Part shown: positions 52,150 to 61,819 of the stretch, piece by piece
Numbering within the stretch: position 1 is the stretch's first letter
How the letters are laid out: each line of letters begins with the position of its first letter
DNA from: Pedobacter rhodius
Lineage (GTDB): Bacteria > Bacteroidota > Bacteroidia > Sphingobacteriales > Sphingobacteriaceae
Reading direction: 5' to 3'
DNA: 64,000 nucleotides
Assembly (NCBI RefSeq): GCF_027213645.1
Contig: NZ_JAPWGL010000004.1
Span: 1-64,000 of the forward strand
Notes under the pieces: generated by a model
Seen by the model: only the letters and a program-made list of their open reading frames with translations
Told to the model about the DNA's origin: nothing
The model's database searches: none
Made by a program: the position numbers and the translations under genes

Positions 52150-52550
52150 CACCACCTTAGAAACTTAAGAAACACCTAAGCCGCTCCACCTCAACCCGTC
52201 ATTCCAGCGCAGGCGGGAATCTTAAGGCTCAATATCTAACATCCCATTATACATCTTCCATTTATTTCATTCACCACCTTAGAAACCTGAGAAACACCTA
52301 AGCCGCTCCACCTCAACCCGTCATTCCAGCGCAGGCGGGAATCTTAAGGCTCAATCCAAGGTTTCCACGGAGTAAAAAGAATTTTAGGACCAGAACTTCT
52401 AAAAAGGTCAAATCTTCAGGCCCAGCGTCTACCATCCCATTATCCATCTTACATCCTCCATCTTCCATTTTCACCACCTTAGAAACATAAGAAACAACTA
52501 AGCCGCTCCACCTCAACCCGTCATTCCAGCGCAGGCGGGAATCTTAAGGC
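52150..52550 (+). repeat. Three 79-bp direct repeats carrying a REP-like palindrome
   Basis: Nearly identical 79-base units lie at 52150-52228, 52272-52350 and 52472-52550. Each contains CACCACCTTAGAAAC, CTAAGCCGCTCCACC and CGTCATTCCAGCGCAGGCGGGAATC; the last part forms the imperfect REP hairpin also seen at 15116-15133. The interval lengths (43 and 121 bases) are unequal and hold semi-related sequence such as CCATCCCATTATCCATCTT. The whole gap 52020-52583 has no supported gene. This is an interspersed repeat cluster, not a CRISPR array. Confidence 0.85.
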
Positions 52551-52583
52551 AAAAATCTCAGCGAATACTTATAAGATTGTAAC

Positions 52584-53825
52584 CTAGCTACCAATTTTAG
52601 CTTTAATATTTTCCTTTAATTTTAATGTGGCTTCATTTGGAATTAACGCATGCGCACGCTCGGCCCATCGAAGTGAATCATATAAAGCATGGTCATCAGA
52701 TTGAAGGGTTTTGAAATAGGCTTCAGAAACCATATAAAGACGAGACGCTATATCCGCAGAGTAGTTTTTCTTAATTCTTTTTACCTCTTCAGCAAAGCCT
52801 GGTATTTTTGTGCTATCTTCTTTACCAGATAAAAACGGAGCCATAATTTCATTATAAAATTCCTGATTTTTCTTATCAATTATTTCATCAGGAATTAACA
52901 TCAATTTCGAAGCGATAGATGAACCAACAACCTTCATTCTTTCCGTATCCTTACGCTCTGTATAAAAAAGCAATTTAAGGTTGTTAACTGTGCTAACTTG
53001 CGTCTCATTCATAGAAGGTAAAAGCAAGTCAATGTCATTTATCGCTTTTTCTTCATCATCAAGCCTCTTATCTTTCCTAGCTTCTGCAAATTCATTTCTA
53101 AGCATTGCAAACATAGGTTTAGTAATTTCCTGCTTCTGATCTGTACTTAAAACATTGAGATTTGACAAAACTATCTGAACTGCGTCAGACTTAGCAAAGC
53201 CTATATTTTTGCCTAAAAACATAATTTCATCCGCCTGGTTAACTTTATTGGCTGGTAAACATTTTACATATGTATTGAGGATTGCTGAATTTGTTACTTT
53301 CATGCTTGTCAGTTTCACTATATATTCCCTAAGAAAAACCAATTCACGCTCACCATCTAAAAATCTTTTTTCAAACTGTGTCAAACTTCCAGTATCATTT
53401 CTCTTTAATGCAGCTCGTTGTCCTAAATCAATAAAGTTTGCTGCAGACATATAATCATCAGCACGTAAAACCATATTACCTAACTCATCAACAAAAAGCC
53501 ATGTTGGATAAGCTCTTACTCCAAACTTTTTTGCCAGCTCAATTCCATTACCTTTTTCAGCATTAATTTTATAATTAATAAAGAGCTTATTGTAAACTTC
53601 TCCTACTGTTTTATTAGGGAAAATTTCTGCATCCATTCTTTTACATGGAGGACACCAATCTGTGTAAAAATCGAGGAAGATTAATTTCTGTTGTTTTTTG
53701 GATTCGGCAAGTAAATCAGTCCAGGTACCCTTAAAAAACACAATTCCAGTCGAAGAAGATTGTGCATTTGCGCGATTATTAAAAATAATTAAAGCAATGA
53801 TGAAGACTAAAAATAACCGTTTCAT
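52584..53825 (-). CDS. Thioredoxin-fold exported protein with long helical C-terminus
   Basis: A 413-residue exported protein: signal peptide (about 1-22, ANAQSS), a thioredoxin/DsbD-gamma-like domain (about 30-135) with WCPPC (C58 and C61), the cis-proline segment RAYPTW, and a helical region of about 280 residues (140-413) without known motif. It resembles proteins that act on periplasmic disulfides. The tail resembles a TPR-like array and may recruit partners. It is a single-gene unit. Confidence 0.78.
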   Translation of the reverse strand: MKRLFLVFIIALIIFNNRANAQSSSTGIVFFKGTWTDLLAESKKQQKLIFLDFYTDWCPPCKRMDAEIFPNKTVGEVYNKLFINYKINAEKGNGIELAKKFGVRAYPTWLFVDELGNMVLRADDYMSAANFIDLGQRAALKRNDTGSLTQFEKRFLDGERELVFLREYIVKLTSMKVTNSAILNTYVKCLPANKVNQADEIMFLGKNIGFAKSDAVQIVLSNLNVLSTDQKQEITKPMFAMLRNEFAEARKDKRLDDEEKAINDIDLLLPSMNETQVSTVNNLKLLFYTERKDTERMKVVGSSIASKLMLIPDEIIDKKNQEFYNEIMAPFLSGKEDSTKIPGFAEEVKRIKKNYSADIASRLYMVSEAYFKTLQSDDHALYDSLRWAERAHALIPNEATLKLKENIKAKIGS

Positions 53826-53944
53826 ATATATAATACTGTCTTACAAGAAGTTAAAAATAACAATATTCATTTAAAATGAAACAAAAGATATGTCAAATCA
53901 CAAAATCGATATTAAAACCTATTATATAAACTATATTAAAAAAA

Positions 53945-53970
53945 ATAGCCCACATAAAAATGTGAGCTAT
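53945..53970 (-). terminator. Terminator of the PurF-like gene
   Basis: Stem ATAGC-CACAT with ATGTG-GCTAT (53945-53970, one mismatch), then TTTTTTTT on the minus strand. Confidence 0.82.
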
Positions 53971-53995
53971 CATTATTCAAAATCTTATTTAAAGG

Positions 53996-55897
53996 TTAAT
54001 AAGCCCGCTGATTGTTTCCTTCTTTCCAGTTAACAAAAGCTTTATTTACCACTTTATTACCTCCCGGCGTTGGATAGTTACCAGAAAAATACCAGTCACC
54101 TTTGTTCTTCGGACAGGCTTCATGTAAATTCTCTAAACTTTGATAAATTACCTCAACCTCAGCAACAGTACCTTTTGGCGTTATAATCTGTGCAATTTTA
54201 GCGGAAATTTCTTCAGGTGTAAAAGGCTTGTATATATCCTTAACATGATTTACAATTTCTTCCTTGGGCAACAATAGTGAAGCTTTACATTTAGCATAAA
54301 CATCTTCAATCACTTGCCATTGACCTCGTTCTGTTAGTAATTGTATTGCCGCATCAAAAGCAACAAACTGTCCCATACGGCTCATATCAATACCATAACA
54401 ATCAGGGTAACGAATTTGAGGTGCGGAAGAAACAATGATGATTTTTTTCGGATGTAACCTGTCTACAATTTTTATGATACTCTGCTTTAATGTCGTTCCG
54501 CGTACAATAGAGTCATCCAGGGCAACCAACGTATCTTTATGGTTATTTATGATTCCGTAGGTAGTATCGTAAACATGGGCAACCATTTCGCTCCTATCCG
54601 CATCCTGCGTAATAAAAGTACGGAGTTTTACATCCTTAACAGCAAGTTTTTCAACCCGTGGTGCCATAGATAGTAAATCATCTAACTGCTCATCACTTAA
54701 TTGCGTTTTATTGTGTAATAAAGTATTTTTCTGATGATTACGCACATACTGCTGCACACCATCTACCATACCAAAAAAAGCAACTTCTGCCGTATTTGGA
54801 ATAAATGAGAATACCGTATTCTTTAAATCATAGTTAACTGCCTGAAGCACTTTATCGCTTAATAAACGGCCTAATTGCTTCCGTTCACGATAAATTTCAA
54901 CATCACTTCCCTTTGAGAAATAAATGCGTTCGAAAGAACAAGATAACCTTTCGGTAGGCTCACGGAATTGCTCCATGCTTACCTCGCCATTTTTCTTGAT
55001 GATTAAGGCGTGACCGGGATCAATTTCCTTAACATCTTTAAATTGAATATTGAAAGCCGTTTGCAAAGCCGGACGCTCTGACGCCGCCACAACAATTTCG
55101 TCATCGTAATAATAGTAGGCCGGACGGATACCTGCCGGGTCTCTCATAATGAAAGAATCGCCATTACCTACCATACCACAGATAGAATATCCGCCATCCC
55201 AGGTTTTGGCCGAACGACGAAGAATATTGGCAATATCTAAATTATCAGAAATTTTATGTGTAATGGCTACATTATCATGACCTTCCTGTTTATATTGATC
55301 AAAAAGATCCTGATTTTCATCATCCAGGAAATGACCGATTTTTTCAAGAACGGTTACCGTATCTGCCTTTTCTTTCGGATGCTGGCCTAATTCGTACAGT
55401 TGTTCCAGTAATTCATCAACATTAGTCATGTTGAAGTTACCTGCAATAACGAGGTTACGGGTCATCCAGTTATTTTGCCTTAAAAAAGGATGGCAATTTT
55501 CGATACTGTTTTTACCATGGGTACCATAACGCAAATGGCCCATTAACACTTCGCCGATAAAGCTTACGTTGTTTTTGAGCCACTCTGTATCCTGCATTAG
55601 TTCAGGCGTATTTTCCTGGATGTCTACGAATTTACTTTGAACATATTCGAAGATATCTGCTACCGCATTCGAAGCCATGCTCCGGTATCGGCTAATGTAC
55701 CTGCTGCCGGGTTTCATATCCAGCTTAATGGTTGCAATACCTGCGCCATCCTGGCCCCGGTTATGCTGCTTTTCCATTAAAAGGTATAATTTGTTAAGGC
55801 CGTAAAGTGCTGTACCGTACTTTTGCTGGTAGTAAGAAAGTGGTTTTAACAGGCGAATAAAAGCGATTCCGCATTCGTGTTTTATCTGATCACTCAT
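53996..55897 (-). CDS. Long amidophosphoribosyltransferase-like protein (PurF paralogue)
   Basis: A 633-residue Ntn-glutaminase/PRTase protein. From the ATG at 55897 it begins MSDQIKHECG, so the catalytic Cys (C9) would be exposed after removal of a short propeptide, as in Bacillus PurF. The glutaminase part contains HNRGQDGAG, HLRYGTHG and GNFN; the PRTase part has VALDDSIVRGTT as the PRPP loop. It is some 130 residues longer than ordinary PurF, mainly from internal insertions and a C-terminal tail (KNKGDWYFSGNYPTPGG), so it may be the Bacteroidota-specific paralogue rather than the purine-pathway enzyme. The start at 55936 was rejected because the promoter TAACTTTG (55916-55923) lies inside that extension. 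Confidence 0.85.
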   Translation of the reverse strand: MSDQIKHECGIAFIRLLKPLSYYQQKYGTALYGLNKLYLLMEKQHNRGQDGAGIATIKLDMKPGSRYISRYRSMASNAVADIFEYVQSKFVDIQENTPELMQDTEWLKNNVSFIGEVLMGHLRYGTHGKNSIENCHPFLRQNNWMTRNLVIAGNFNMTNVDELLEQLYELGQHPKEKADTVTVLEKIGHFLDDENQDLFDQYKQEGHDNVAITHKISDNLDIANILRRSAKTWDGGYSICGMVGNGDSFIMRDPAGIRPAYYYYDDEIVVAASERPALQTAFNIQFKDVKEIDPGHALIIKKNGEVSMEQFREPTERLSCSFERIYFSKGSDVEIYRERKQLGRLLSDKVLQAVNYDLKNTVFSFIPNTAEVAFFGMVDGVQQYVRNHQKNTLLHNKTQLSDEQLDDLLSMAPRVEKLAVKDVKLRTFITQDADRSEMVAHVYDTTYGIINNHKDTLVALDDSIVRGTTLKQSIIKIVDRLHPKKIIIVSSAPQIRYPDCYGIDMSRMGQFVAFDAAIQLLTERGQWQVIEDVYAKCKASLLLPKEEIVNHVKDIYKPFTPEEISAKIAQIITPKGTVAEVEVIYQSLENLHEACPKNKGDWYFSGNYPTPGGNKVVNKAFVNWKEGNNQRAY

Positions 55898-55915
55898 TGT
55901 GTGGGTTTGAAGCCG

Positions 55916-55923
55916 CAAAGTTA
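55916..55923 (-). promoter_or_regulatory. -7 element of the PurF-like gene
   Basis: TAACTTTG on the minus strand, 18 bases upstream of the ATG at 55897. It decides the start codon. Confidence 0.65.
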
Positions 55924-56099
55924 TCCTTTTAAACAATTACAACCTAAACAAAAGTGTTTTCTTTTCTAATGATGAGGTTTAGCTGACGAAGTTTCAGGCA
56001 TTAAAATTCCGTTCCTATCATTAATCAGATTAAAACACGTTTATTAAGGGTTTTTAGTTTATATTTTTCAGTTGACAATAATAATTCACAACCTACCAG

Positions 56100-56921
56100 C
56101 TAGCCCATCTTTTCCGATATTAATTCTTCGCCAAAAAATATCGATGCGTGCTCATCAAAAGCCTTTGGATCACCACTGGTGAAGAATTCTTTTTTTTGCG
56201 TTTTCGAAAAAGTTGATTCCATTTCAGGATGTCTTCCCAGATAACTAACCAAACTGGAAGCAACAATTTCCCCCTGGGTTAAAATATTTATATAATCCGG
56301 AAACACTTCCTTAAGTTTTGGCAACAATAAAGGGTAATGTGTACAAGCCAATAGAACACAATCAATATTTTCTGATTGATTCATCAATGCATCACAATAT
56401 TCTTTGACAAAAAAATCAGCACCGGGTTGCTCGTGTTCATTATTTTCGATTAACGGAACCCACATTGGACAAGCTTGCTGGTAAACCTTTATTTCGGGAA
56501 AGAATTTATTGATTTCTAATAAATAAGATTGAGAATTAACAGTTCCCCGGGTTCCCATTACGCCTATCTGCTTTGTACTGGTATAATTATCGATAACTTC
56601 GGCGGTTGGCCGGATAACACCAAGGACTCTCCTATCAGGATATTTCAACGGCAGGTCTTTCTGCTGTATGGTTCTCAAGGCTTTTGCTGATGCCGTGTTG
56701 CAGGCCAATATCACAAGATTACATCCCTTATCAAAAAGCCATTCTACACATTCTAAAGTATATCTGTAGATGGTATCAAATGAATGATCGCCATAAGGGG
56801 AACGGGCATTATCACCCAGATAGATATAATCGTAATCCGGAAGTTTTTCAGCAATAGAACGAAATACGGTTAAACCTCCGTAACCAGAATCAAAAATACC
56901 TATTGGTGATGATTTTTGCAT
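56100..56921 (-). CDS. murI: Glutamate racemase
   Basis: Makes D-glutamate for peptidoglycan. The 273-residue product carries GIFDSGYGGLTV (catalytic-site Asp11 and Ser), LACNTASA (first catalytic Cys) and LACTHYPLL (second catalytic Cys). Full length is typical. It is downstream of the skp gene but separated by a strong terminator, so it is probably transcribed on its own. The 178-base gap before it has A/T-rich, semi-repetitive ATTGTT sequence. Confidence 0.95.
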   Translation of the reverse strand: MQKSSPIGIFDSGYGGLTVFRSIAEKLPDYDYIYLGDNARSPYGDHSFDTIYRYTLECVEWLFDKGCNLVILACNTASAKALRTIQQKDLPLKYPDRRVLGVIRPTAEVIDNYTSTKQIGVMGTRGTVNSQSYLLEINKFFPEIKVYQQACPMWVPLIENNEHEQPGADFFVKEYCDALMNQSENIDCVLLACTHYPLLLPKLKEVFPDYINILTQGEIVASSLVSYLGRHPEMESTFSKTQKKEFFTSGDPKAFDEHASIFFGEELISEKMG

Positions 56922-57029
56922 TATTTATTGTTTCCGATTGTTGTATTGCTAAATTGTTGTTTTTAGATGTTTAGCCTGCAATTGAGCAATCAAACAATTA
57001 ACCTCCAAGATAATTCTTTTACACAAAAA

Positions 57030-57058
57030 TGCGGAATTAAGTTAAACTTAATTCCGCA
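57030..57058 (-). terminator. Terminator of the nadK-bamA-skp operon
   Basis: Twelve-base-pair stem TGCGGAATTAAG (57030-57041) with CTTAATTCCGCA (57047-57058), then TTTTTG on the minus strand. Confidence 0.92.
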
Positions 57059-57099
57059 CTACATACATTAACCCGACGTTAATTGTTCAGGTATGTTGC

Positions 57100-57675
57100 T
57101 TATTTTTTAGGTGCTGGTGCTTTTGCAGTTGCCGTAATACCTAATTTGGTTTTAACTGCAGCTGTAATATCTTCTCCACCATCCCAGAATACCAAGTTAT
57201 TTCCACCTTGTCCGTTAGCAATATCAAAAACATAAGCTAAACCTTTTTCTTTAGCAATAGCTGAAATGGCTGTTGCTACCTTACCTTGAATCGGTTGAAA
57301 TAACTCACCTTGTTTAGTGCCTAAATCTTGCTGTGCCTTAGTTTGAGCATCACCAATACGTTTTTGTAAATCCTGTAATTGAGTTGCTGCTGTTTGTAAT
57401 TCCTTATCAACAGTTTCTTTATTTGCCTCACTACGTGTTTTTTCTTTCGCTTGTGCAGCTGCTAACTGTGTTTGATATTCTTTAATCATTACATCAATTT
57501 CAGCCTGTTTTGTTTTACTTAAGTTTTCTAAAGTCGTTTGTGCTGATTTAGATTCAGGTAAGTTAGCAAATACCTCTTCTGAATTTACGTGACCAATCTT
57601 TTGCTGTGCATTTGCCATATTCGCTGTAAACAATAAACCTGCTGCTACAAAGAATACGTTAATTAACTTTCTCAT
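57100..57675 (-). CDS. OmpH/Skp-family periplasmic chaperone (copy 1)
   Basis: A 191-residue exported protein: signal peptide (about 1-23, NMANAQQ), then the Skp fold with a small beta body (KIGHVNSEEVFANLP and YVFDIANGQGGNNL) and two long coiled-coil arms (about 45-135). Skp holds unfolded outer-membrane proteins on the way to BamA. The C-terminal tail (TAKAPAPKK) is basic. It is last of the operon, after a paralogue and bamA. Confidence 0.88.
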   Translation of the reverse strand: MRKLINVFFVAAGLLFTANMANAQQKIGHVNSEEVFANLPESKSAQTTLENLSKTKQAEIDVMIKEYQTQLAAAQAKEKTRSEANKETVDKELQTAATQLQDLQKRIGDAQTKAQQDLGTKQGELFQPIQGKVATAISAIAKEKGLAYVFDIANGQGGNNLVFWDGGEDITAAVKTKLGITATAKAPAPKK

Positions 57676-57733
57676 GTTTTATTTTACTTTTTATTTTTTT
57701 TAATTATTTTGCTTAATTCGAGGGGCGAATATA

Positions 57734-58264
57734 CTAATTATTTACAGTCCCCGGTTTGTATCCCAATTTTACGATTACATCATTACTAACATCGTAGCTG
57801 CTGCTTGCGTAAATCATCATCGTTGCTTCACTGCTCTTATCGAAAATGAAATCAAGGTATTTAGCTTTTGCAATTTGTTTAATTACATCAGCAACTTTAT
57901 CCTGAATAGGTTTAATCAATTTAGCCCTGCTTTGAAAAAGATCGCCATCAGGTCCGAATTTCTGACGCTGAAATTCTTTAGCTGCTTTCTCCTTTTCAAT
58001 AATTTCATTTTCACGACGTTTGCGCATATCATCAGTTAATAAAACCTGATCGGCCTGGTAAGCCTTGTACATCCTGTCGATTTCAGAGAAATTCTGGTCA
58101 ACCTGCTGCTGCCATTGTTTAGAGGCCACATCTAACTGGTTTAATGCCGATTTATACTCTGGCATATGCTTTAAGATATACTCTGTGTCTACATAAGCAA
58201 ACTTTTGGGCGAAAGCGCCAAAAGTTGTGCAAAGTAAAAATGCGATAAAAAAATATTTTTTCAT
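57734..58264 (-). CDS. OmpH/Skp-family periplasmic chaperone (copy 2)
   Basis: A 176-residue exported protein with signal peptide (about 1-19, GAFAQK) and the same fold as the preceding entry: FAYVDTEYILKHMPEY, coiled-coil arms rich in Gln/Lys (about 40-120) and YLDFIFDKSSEATMMIYAS. The two copies are diverged paralogues; keeping both next to bamA is common in Bacteroidota and may reflect different clients. Confidence 0.88.
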   Translation of the reverse strand: MKKYFFIAFLLCTTFGAFAQKFAYVDTEYILKHMPEYKSALNQLDVASKQWQQQVDQNFSEIDRMYKAYQADQVLLTDDMRKRRENEIIEKEKAAKEFQRQKFGPDGDLFQSRAKLIKPIQDKVADVIKQIAKAKYLDFIFDKSSEATMMIYASSSYDVSNDVIVKLGYKPGTVNN

Positions 58265-58364
58265 TTGTGTGTGTTTAATGATTGGTTATAATAAGTTAAG
58301 CTTTCTATAAACTTAACTTATACTATTTTATTGCATAAATAATTATTTTTTTAGTCATAAGCAA

Positions 58365-60908
58365 TTAAAATCCACCTAATTGTTGTGCGATACTAAAGTG
58401 GAACTGACCTTTATTGGCATCTGGTAATCCAGGTATTGCATCAAAGCCATAACCATAATCAATACCCAATAAACCAAATATCGGTAAGAATATGCGGGCA
58501 CCTACCCCTACAGATCTTCTGATATTAAATGGATTGAAATCGCCGAATCGATTCCAGGTATTTCCGCCTTCGGCAAAAGCCAATACGAATGCGGTAGCCT
58601 GCTGACTGGCAATAACCGGGTAACGTGCTTCTAAAACATATTTAGTATAAATCGGACTACCTGATTGTTGTGCAATAGTTGGATTAGAGCCTACCGGGAT
58701 TACGGTATTATTTGCATAACCACGCATGGCTATCAACTCCGAACCTTGTAAGAAATCGAATCCCTGCATACCATCACCACCCAATTTAAACCTTTCGAAT
58801 GCGGATTGACCAACGGCTTGAGTATACTGACCTAAGAAACCAAATTGTGCCTGTGCTTTAATTACAAAGTTACCGCCTACGCGTTGGAACCATTGCGAAT
58901 CAAATTTCCATTTATGGTATTCTGTAAATCTATATTTTGTTTTATCTGAAGCCGTAGCGTAATTCACATTATTAAATAATGAATATGGTGGTGTCGCCTG
59001 TATCGTAAATCTGATAAATGAACCTGATTTAGGGAAGATTGGCGAATCCCTTGAATCGCGGCTGATTTCCTGCGTTAAGTTTAAGTTATAAGAAGTACCG
59101 GTGCTGAATAAATAACCCGGATAATTCTGAAGAATGTATTGTTGTAAGTTTACCGAGTGTGTTAACTGGAAATAGTTATCCGGCCAGTTTAATCTTCTTC
59201 CCAAACTTACCGTTACACCATTTAAACGGATTTTGTAATAACCACTTGCATCTACCGCAGTACCGCTCGATTGTAACGACGTAAATGCACTTAAACCAAA
59301 GCTCACCGGTTTTTCGCCACCAAACCATGGCTGAGAAAAAGAGAAACTATACGACTGGTAATATTTACCATTGGTTTGTCCACGTAAACTTAATTTCTGT
59401 CCATCTCCTTTTGGCAGCGGTTTATAAGCTTTTAAATTAAATAAGTTTCTCAGCGAGAAGTTATTGAAGGTTAAACCCAAAGTACCGATAATACGGCCAC
59501 CACCAAAACCACCTGATAATTCAATCTGATCGGAAGGTTTCTCTTCTACTGCATATTCAATATCTACTGTTCCATCTGCCGGATTAGGACGAGGTGTCGG
59601 AACCGTTTTTTGCTCATCAAAGTTACCTAACTGACCAATCTCACGGACGGTACGGATTAAATCACTTTTGTTAAATTTCTGTCCGGGTTTTGTACGAATC
59701 TCACGTAAAACAACTTTATCATTTGTAATCGTATTTCCTTTTAAAGTAATACGATTATTTGTGTATTGCGGACCTTCATAAATGCGCATCTCTACATCAA
59801 CCGTATCATTGTAAATTTTTGTTTGTACCGGGTCGATATTAAAAGTCAAATAGCCGTTATCTGTATATAAGCTATTAATATCACCACCGTTTTCACCGCC
59901 GCCATTAATTTTCTTATCAAGTTTATCTTCACTGAAGATATCGCCTTTTTCGATGGTTAAAACTTTATTTAAAACATCGGTTGTATAAATTGCATTTCCG
60001 GCCCATGTAATTTTACCGAAGTAATATTTTTTACCTTCATAGATATCCATCTTAATGTTCACTTTTTTCTTATTGAACGGATAGATACTGTCTTTTAGAA
60101 GTTCTGCATCACGATAACCTTTTTCGTGCAGTTTAGAAATCATTTTAATTTTATTCTCTTCGTATTTTTCTTTACTGAACTTACCGGAGCCCCAAAAGCG
60201 CCACCATGCAAACTGTTTAGGATTTTTTAGGAATTTTCGAAGTTTTGCGGCTTTAAAATCTTTGTTACCTGTAAAATCGATATGCTGAACTTTTACACGA
60301 TGCCCTTTATCAATGTTCGCTTCCAAGACCACACTATTTTCTGAATTTGGATCTTTACGCGTCGTATAATCAATCTTAGTAAAGAAATAGCCTTTATCTA
60401 AAAGGTATTTTTTAACAATTGCCGATGTCGTATTATACAGGTTATCATTAACGATTTTACCGGTTTTATCATTTAACTTTTCCTGAATTGCTGTTTTTTC
60501 AGATTTACGAACACCTTTTAAATCAATTGAGCTTAAACGCGGGCGCTCAACAACTTCAATTTCAAAGTAAACGGTATCCTGAACAAATTTTTCAATATTT
60601 AATTTAACATCGTCAAACAATCCCTGTGCCCAAAGTGTTTTTATTGCATCAGAAGTTGCTTCGCCTGGTAAAACAACTTTGTCGCCTTTCGTTAATTTCG
60701 ATAAAGTAATTAAAACTTCCTTGTCAAGGTATTCTGTTCCTGTGATTTTTGTACCGCCGATAATGAATTCTTTTGGATTAAAATAATCGAGATCTAAGCC
60801 GCCAACCTTTAAAGAAGGGGTTGCCGGTGCCTGTCCTGTCGGACGAATTTGAGCAAAGGCCGGAGCGGCTAAGACTAATAGGATTAAAACTTGAAATATT
60901 CTTTTCAT
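58365..60908 (-). CDS. bamA: Outer membrane protein assembly factor BamA
   Basis: Core subunit of the BAM complex. From the ATG at 60908 the product has 847 residues: signal peptide (about 1-20, APAFAQ), five POTRA domains (about 25-440) and a 16-strand barrel with a C-terminal aromatic-type end. Visible landmarks are VRKSEKTAI, VQHIDFTGNKDFKAAKL, VEYAVEEKPSDQIELSGGFGGG and GGDGMQGFDFL with the conserved substrate-exit loop region. The in-frame start at 60935 adds MAITEQIIL, which breaks the signal peptide. The partner bamD is at 883-1818. Confidence 0.95.
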   Translation of the reverse strand: MKRIFQVLILLVLAAPAFAQIRPTGQAPATPSLKVGGLDLDYFNPKEFIIGGTKITGTEYLDKEVLITLSKLTKGDKVVLPGEATSDAIKTLWAQGLFDDVKLNIEKFVQDTVYFEIEVVERPRLSSIDLKGVRKSEKTAIQEKLNDKTGKIVNDNLYNTTSAIVKKYLLDKGYFFTKIDYTTRKDPNSENSVVLEANIDKGHRVKVQHIDFTGNKDFKAAKLRKFLKNPKQFAWWRFWGSGKFSKEKYEENKIKMISKLHEKGYRDAELLKDSIYPFNKKKVNIKMDIYEGKKYYFGKITWAGNAIYTTDVLNKVLTIEKGDIFSEDKLDKKINGGGENGGDINSLYTDNGYLTFNIDPVQTKIYNDTVDVEMRIYEGPQYTNNRITLKGNTITNDKVVLREIRTKPGQKFNKSDLIRTVREIGQLGNFDEQKTVPTPRPNPADGTVDIEYAVEEKPSDQIELSGGFGGGRIIGTLGLTFNNFSLRNLFNLKAYKPLPKGDGQKLSLRGQTNGKYYQSYSFSFSQPWFGGEKPVSFGLSAFTSLQSSGTAVDASGYYKIRLNGVTVSLGRRLNWPDNYFQLTHSVNLQQYILQNYPGYLFSTGTSYNLNLTQEISRDSRDSPIFPKSGSFIRFTIQATPPYSLFNNVNYATASDKTKYRFTEYHKWKFDSQWFQRVGGNFVIKAQAQFGFLGQYTQAVGQSAFERFKLGGDGMQGFDFLQGSELIAMRGYANNTVIPVGSNPTIAQQSGSPIYTKYVLEARYPVIASQQATAFVLAFAEGGNTWNRFGDFNPFNIRRSVGVGARIFLPIFGLLGIDYGYGFDAIPGLPDANKGQFHFSIAQQLGGF

Positions 60909-61059
60909 TAAAATAATTTGTTCAGTAATGGCCACGAAGGTAACAATGTTTTAGAAAGCAAAATGCTTTATTTTTCATCCTTCTGAAGTGGTTACATTTA
61001 TCGTATAAAAGTGCTGCTAAGTTAATTTAAACCCTTGTTAAAAAGTGTTAAAAGAAAAA

Positions 61060-61800
61060 TTAGTTTAATTGCTCGCTGGTTTTGCCAAAACGGCGCTCGC
61101 GTTTTTGATAATCGACAATGGCTTCAAAAAGATTTTCTCTTCTGAAATCGGGCCATAAAATGTCAGTAAAATAAAACTCAGTATAAGCCATTTGCCACAG
61201 CAAATAATTGCTTATTCTGTGTTCACCACTGGTTCTAATCATCAACTCGGGGTCAGGAATATTTACAGTTGTTAATTGTGATGAAAATAAATCCTCATCA
61301 ATATCATTTATATCAATTTCTCGATTTTTTACTGCAACGGCAATTTTCTTCGCAGCATTAACAATTTCCCATTTTGCACTGTAACTTAAAGCCAGTGTTA
61401 ACGTACACTTTTCATTGTGTGCTGTTTTATCCATCGCTTCTTTCAAATCATCAATACATTCCTGCGGTAATGATTCGATGTTACCAATAGCATTTAGCTT
61501 AACATTATTTTTGTTAAGCGTTTCTGTTTCTTTATTTATAGTCGAAATCAGGATTTGCATTAATGCATCGACTTCCTCTTTCGGACGGCTCCAGTTTTCA
61601 GTAGAAAAAGCATACAGGGTAAGGTATTTAACACCAACCTCAACACAGCCTTCTACAATATCTTTTACCGAAAGTACACCCTGTTCATGCCCGAAAACAC
61701 GCATTTTACCCTGGCCTTTTGCCCAGCGGCCATTACCATCCATAATTACGGCAATGTGCTTTGGCAGGCGGCTATAGTCTATTTGTTCTTTAAATCCCAT
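61060..61800 (-). CDS. uppS: Isoprenyl transferase (undecaprenyl diphosphate synthase)
   Basis: Makes the C55 lipid carrier for peptidoglycan and O-antigen. The 246-residue protein has HIAVIMDGNGRWAKG with the catalytic Asp21, a conserved LTLYAFSTENWSRP block and the C-terminal LMIRTSGEHRISNYLLWQ with the Arg residues that bind diphosphate. It is typical in length. It sits between porG and bamA, linking lipid-carrier supply to envelope assembly. Confidence 0.95.
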   Translation of the reverse strand: MGFKEQIDYSRLPKHIAVIMDGNGRWAKGQGKMRVFGHEQGVLSVKDIVEGCVEVGVKYLTLYAFSTENWSRPKEEVDALMQILISTINKETETLNKNNVKLNAIGNIESLPQECIDDLKEAMDKTAHNEKCTLTLALSYSAKWEIVNAAKKIAVAVKNREIDINDIDEDLFSSQLTTVNIPDPELMIRTSGEHRISNYLLWQMAYTEFYFTDILWPDFRRENLFEAIVDYQKRERRFGKTSEQLN

Positions 61801-61819
61801 TAATTATTTCAAAATCAGC

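Noticed and set aside
52150..52550. Possible CRISPR array
   Set aside because: There are only three 79-base units with unequal intervals (43 and 121 bases), and the units hold a REP-type palindrome. No cas genes are near.
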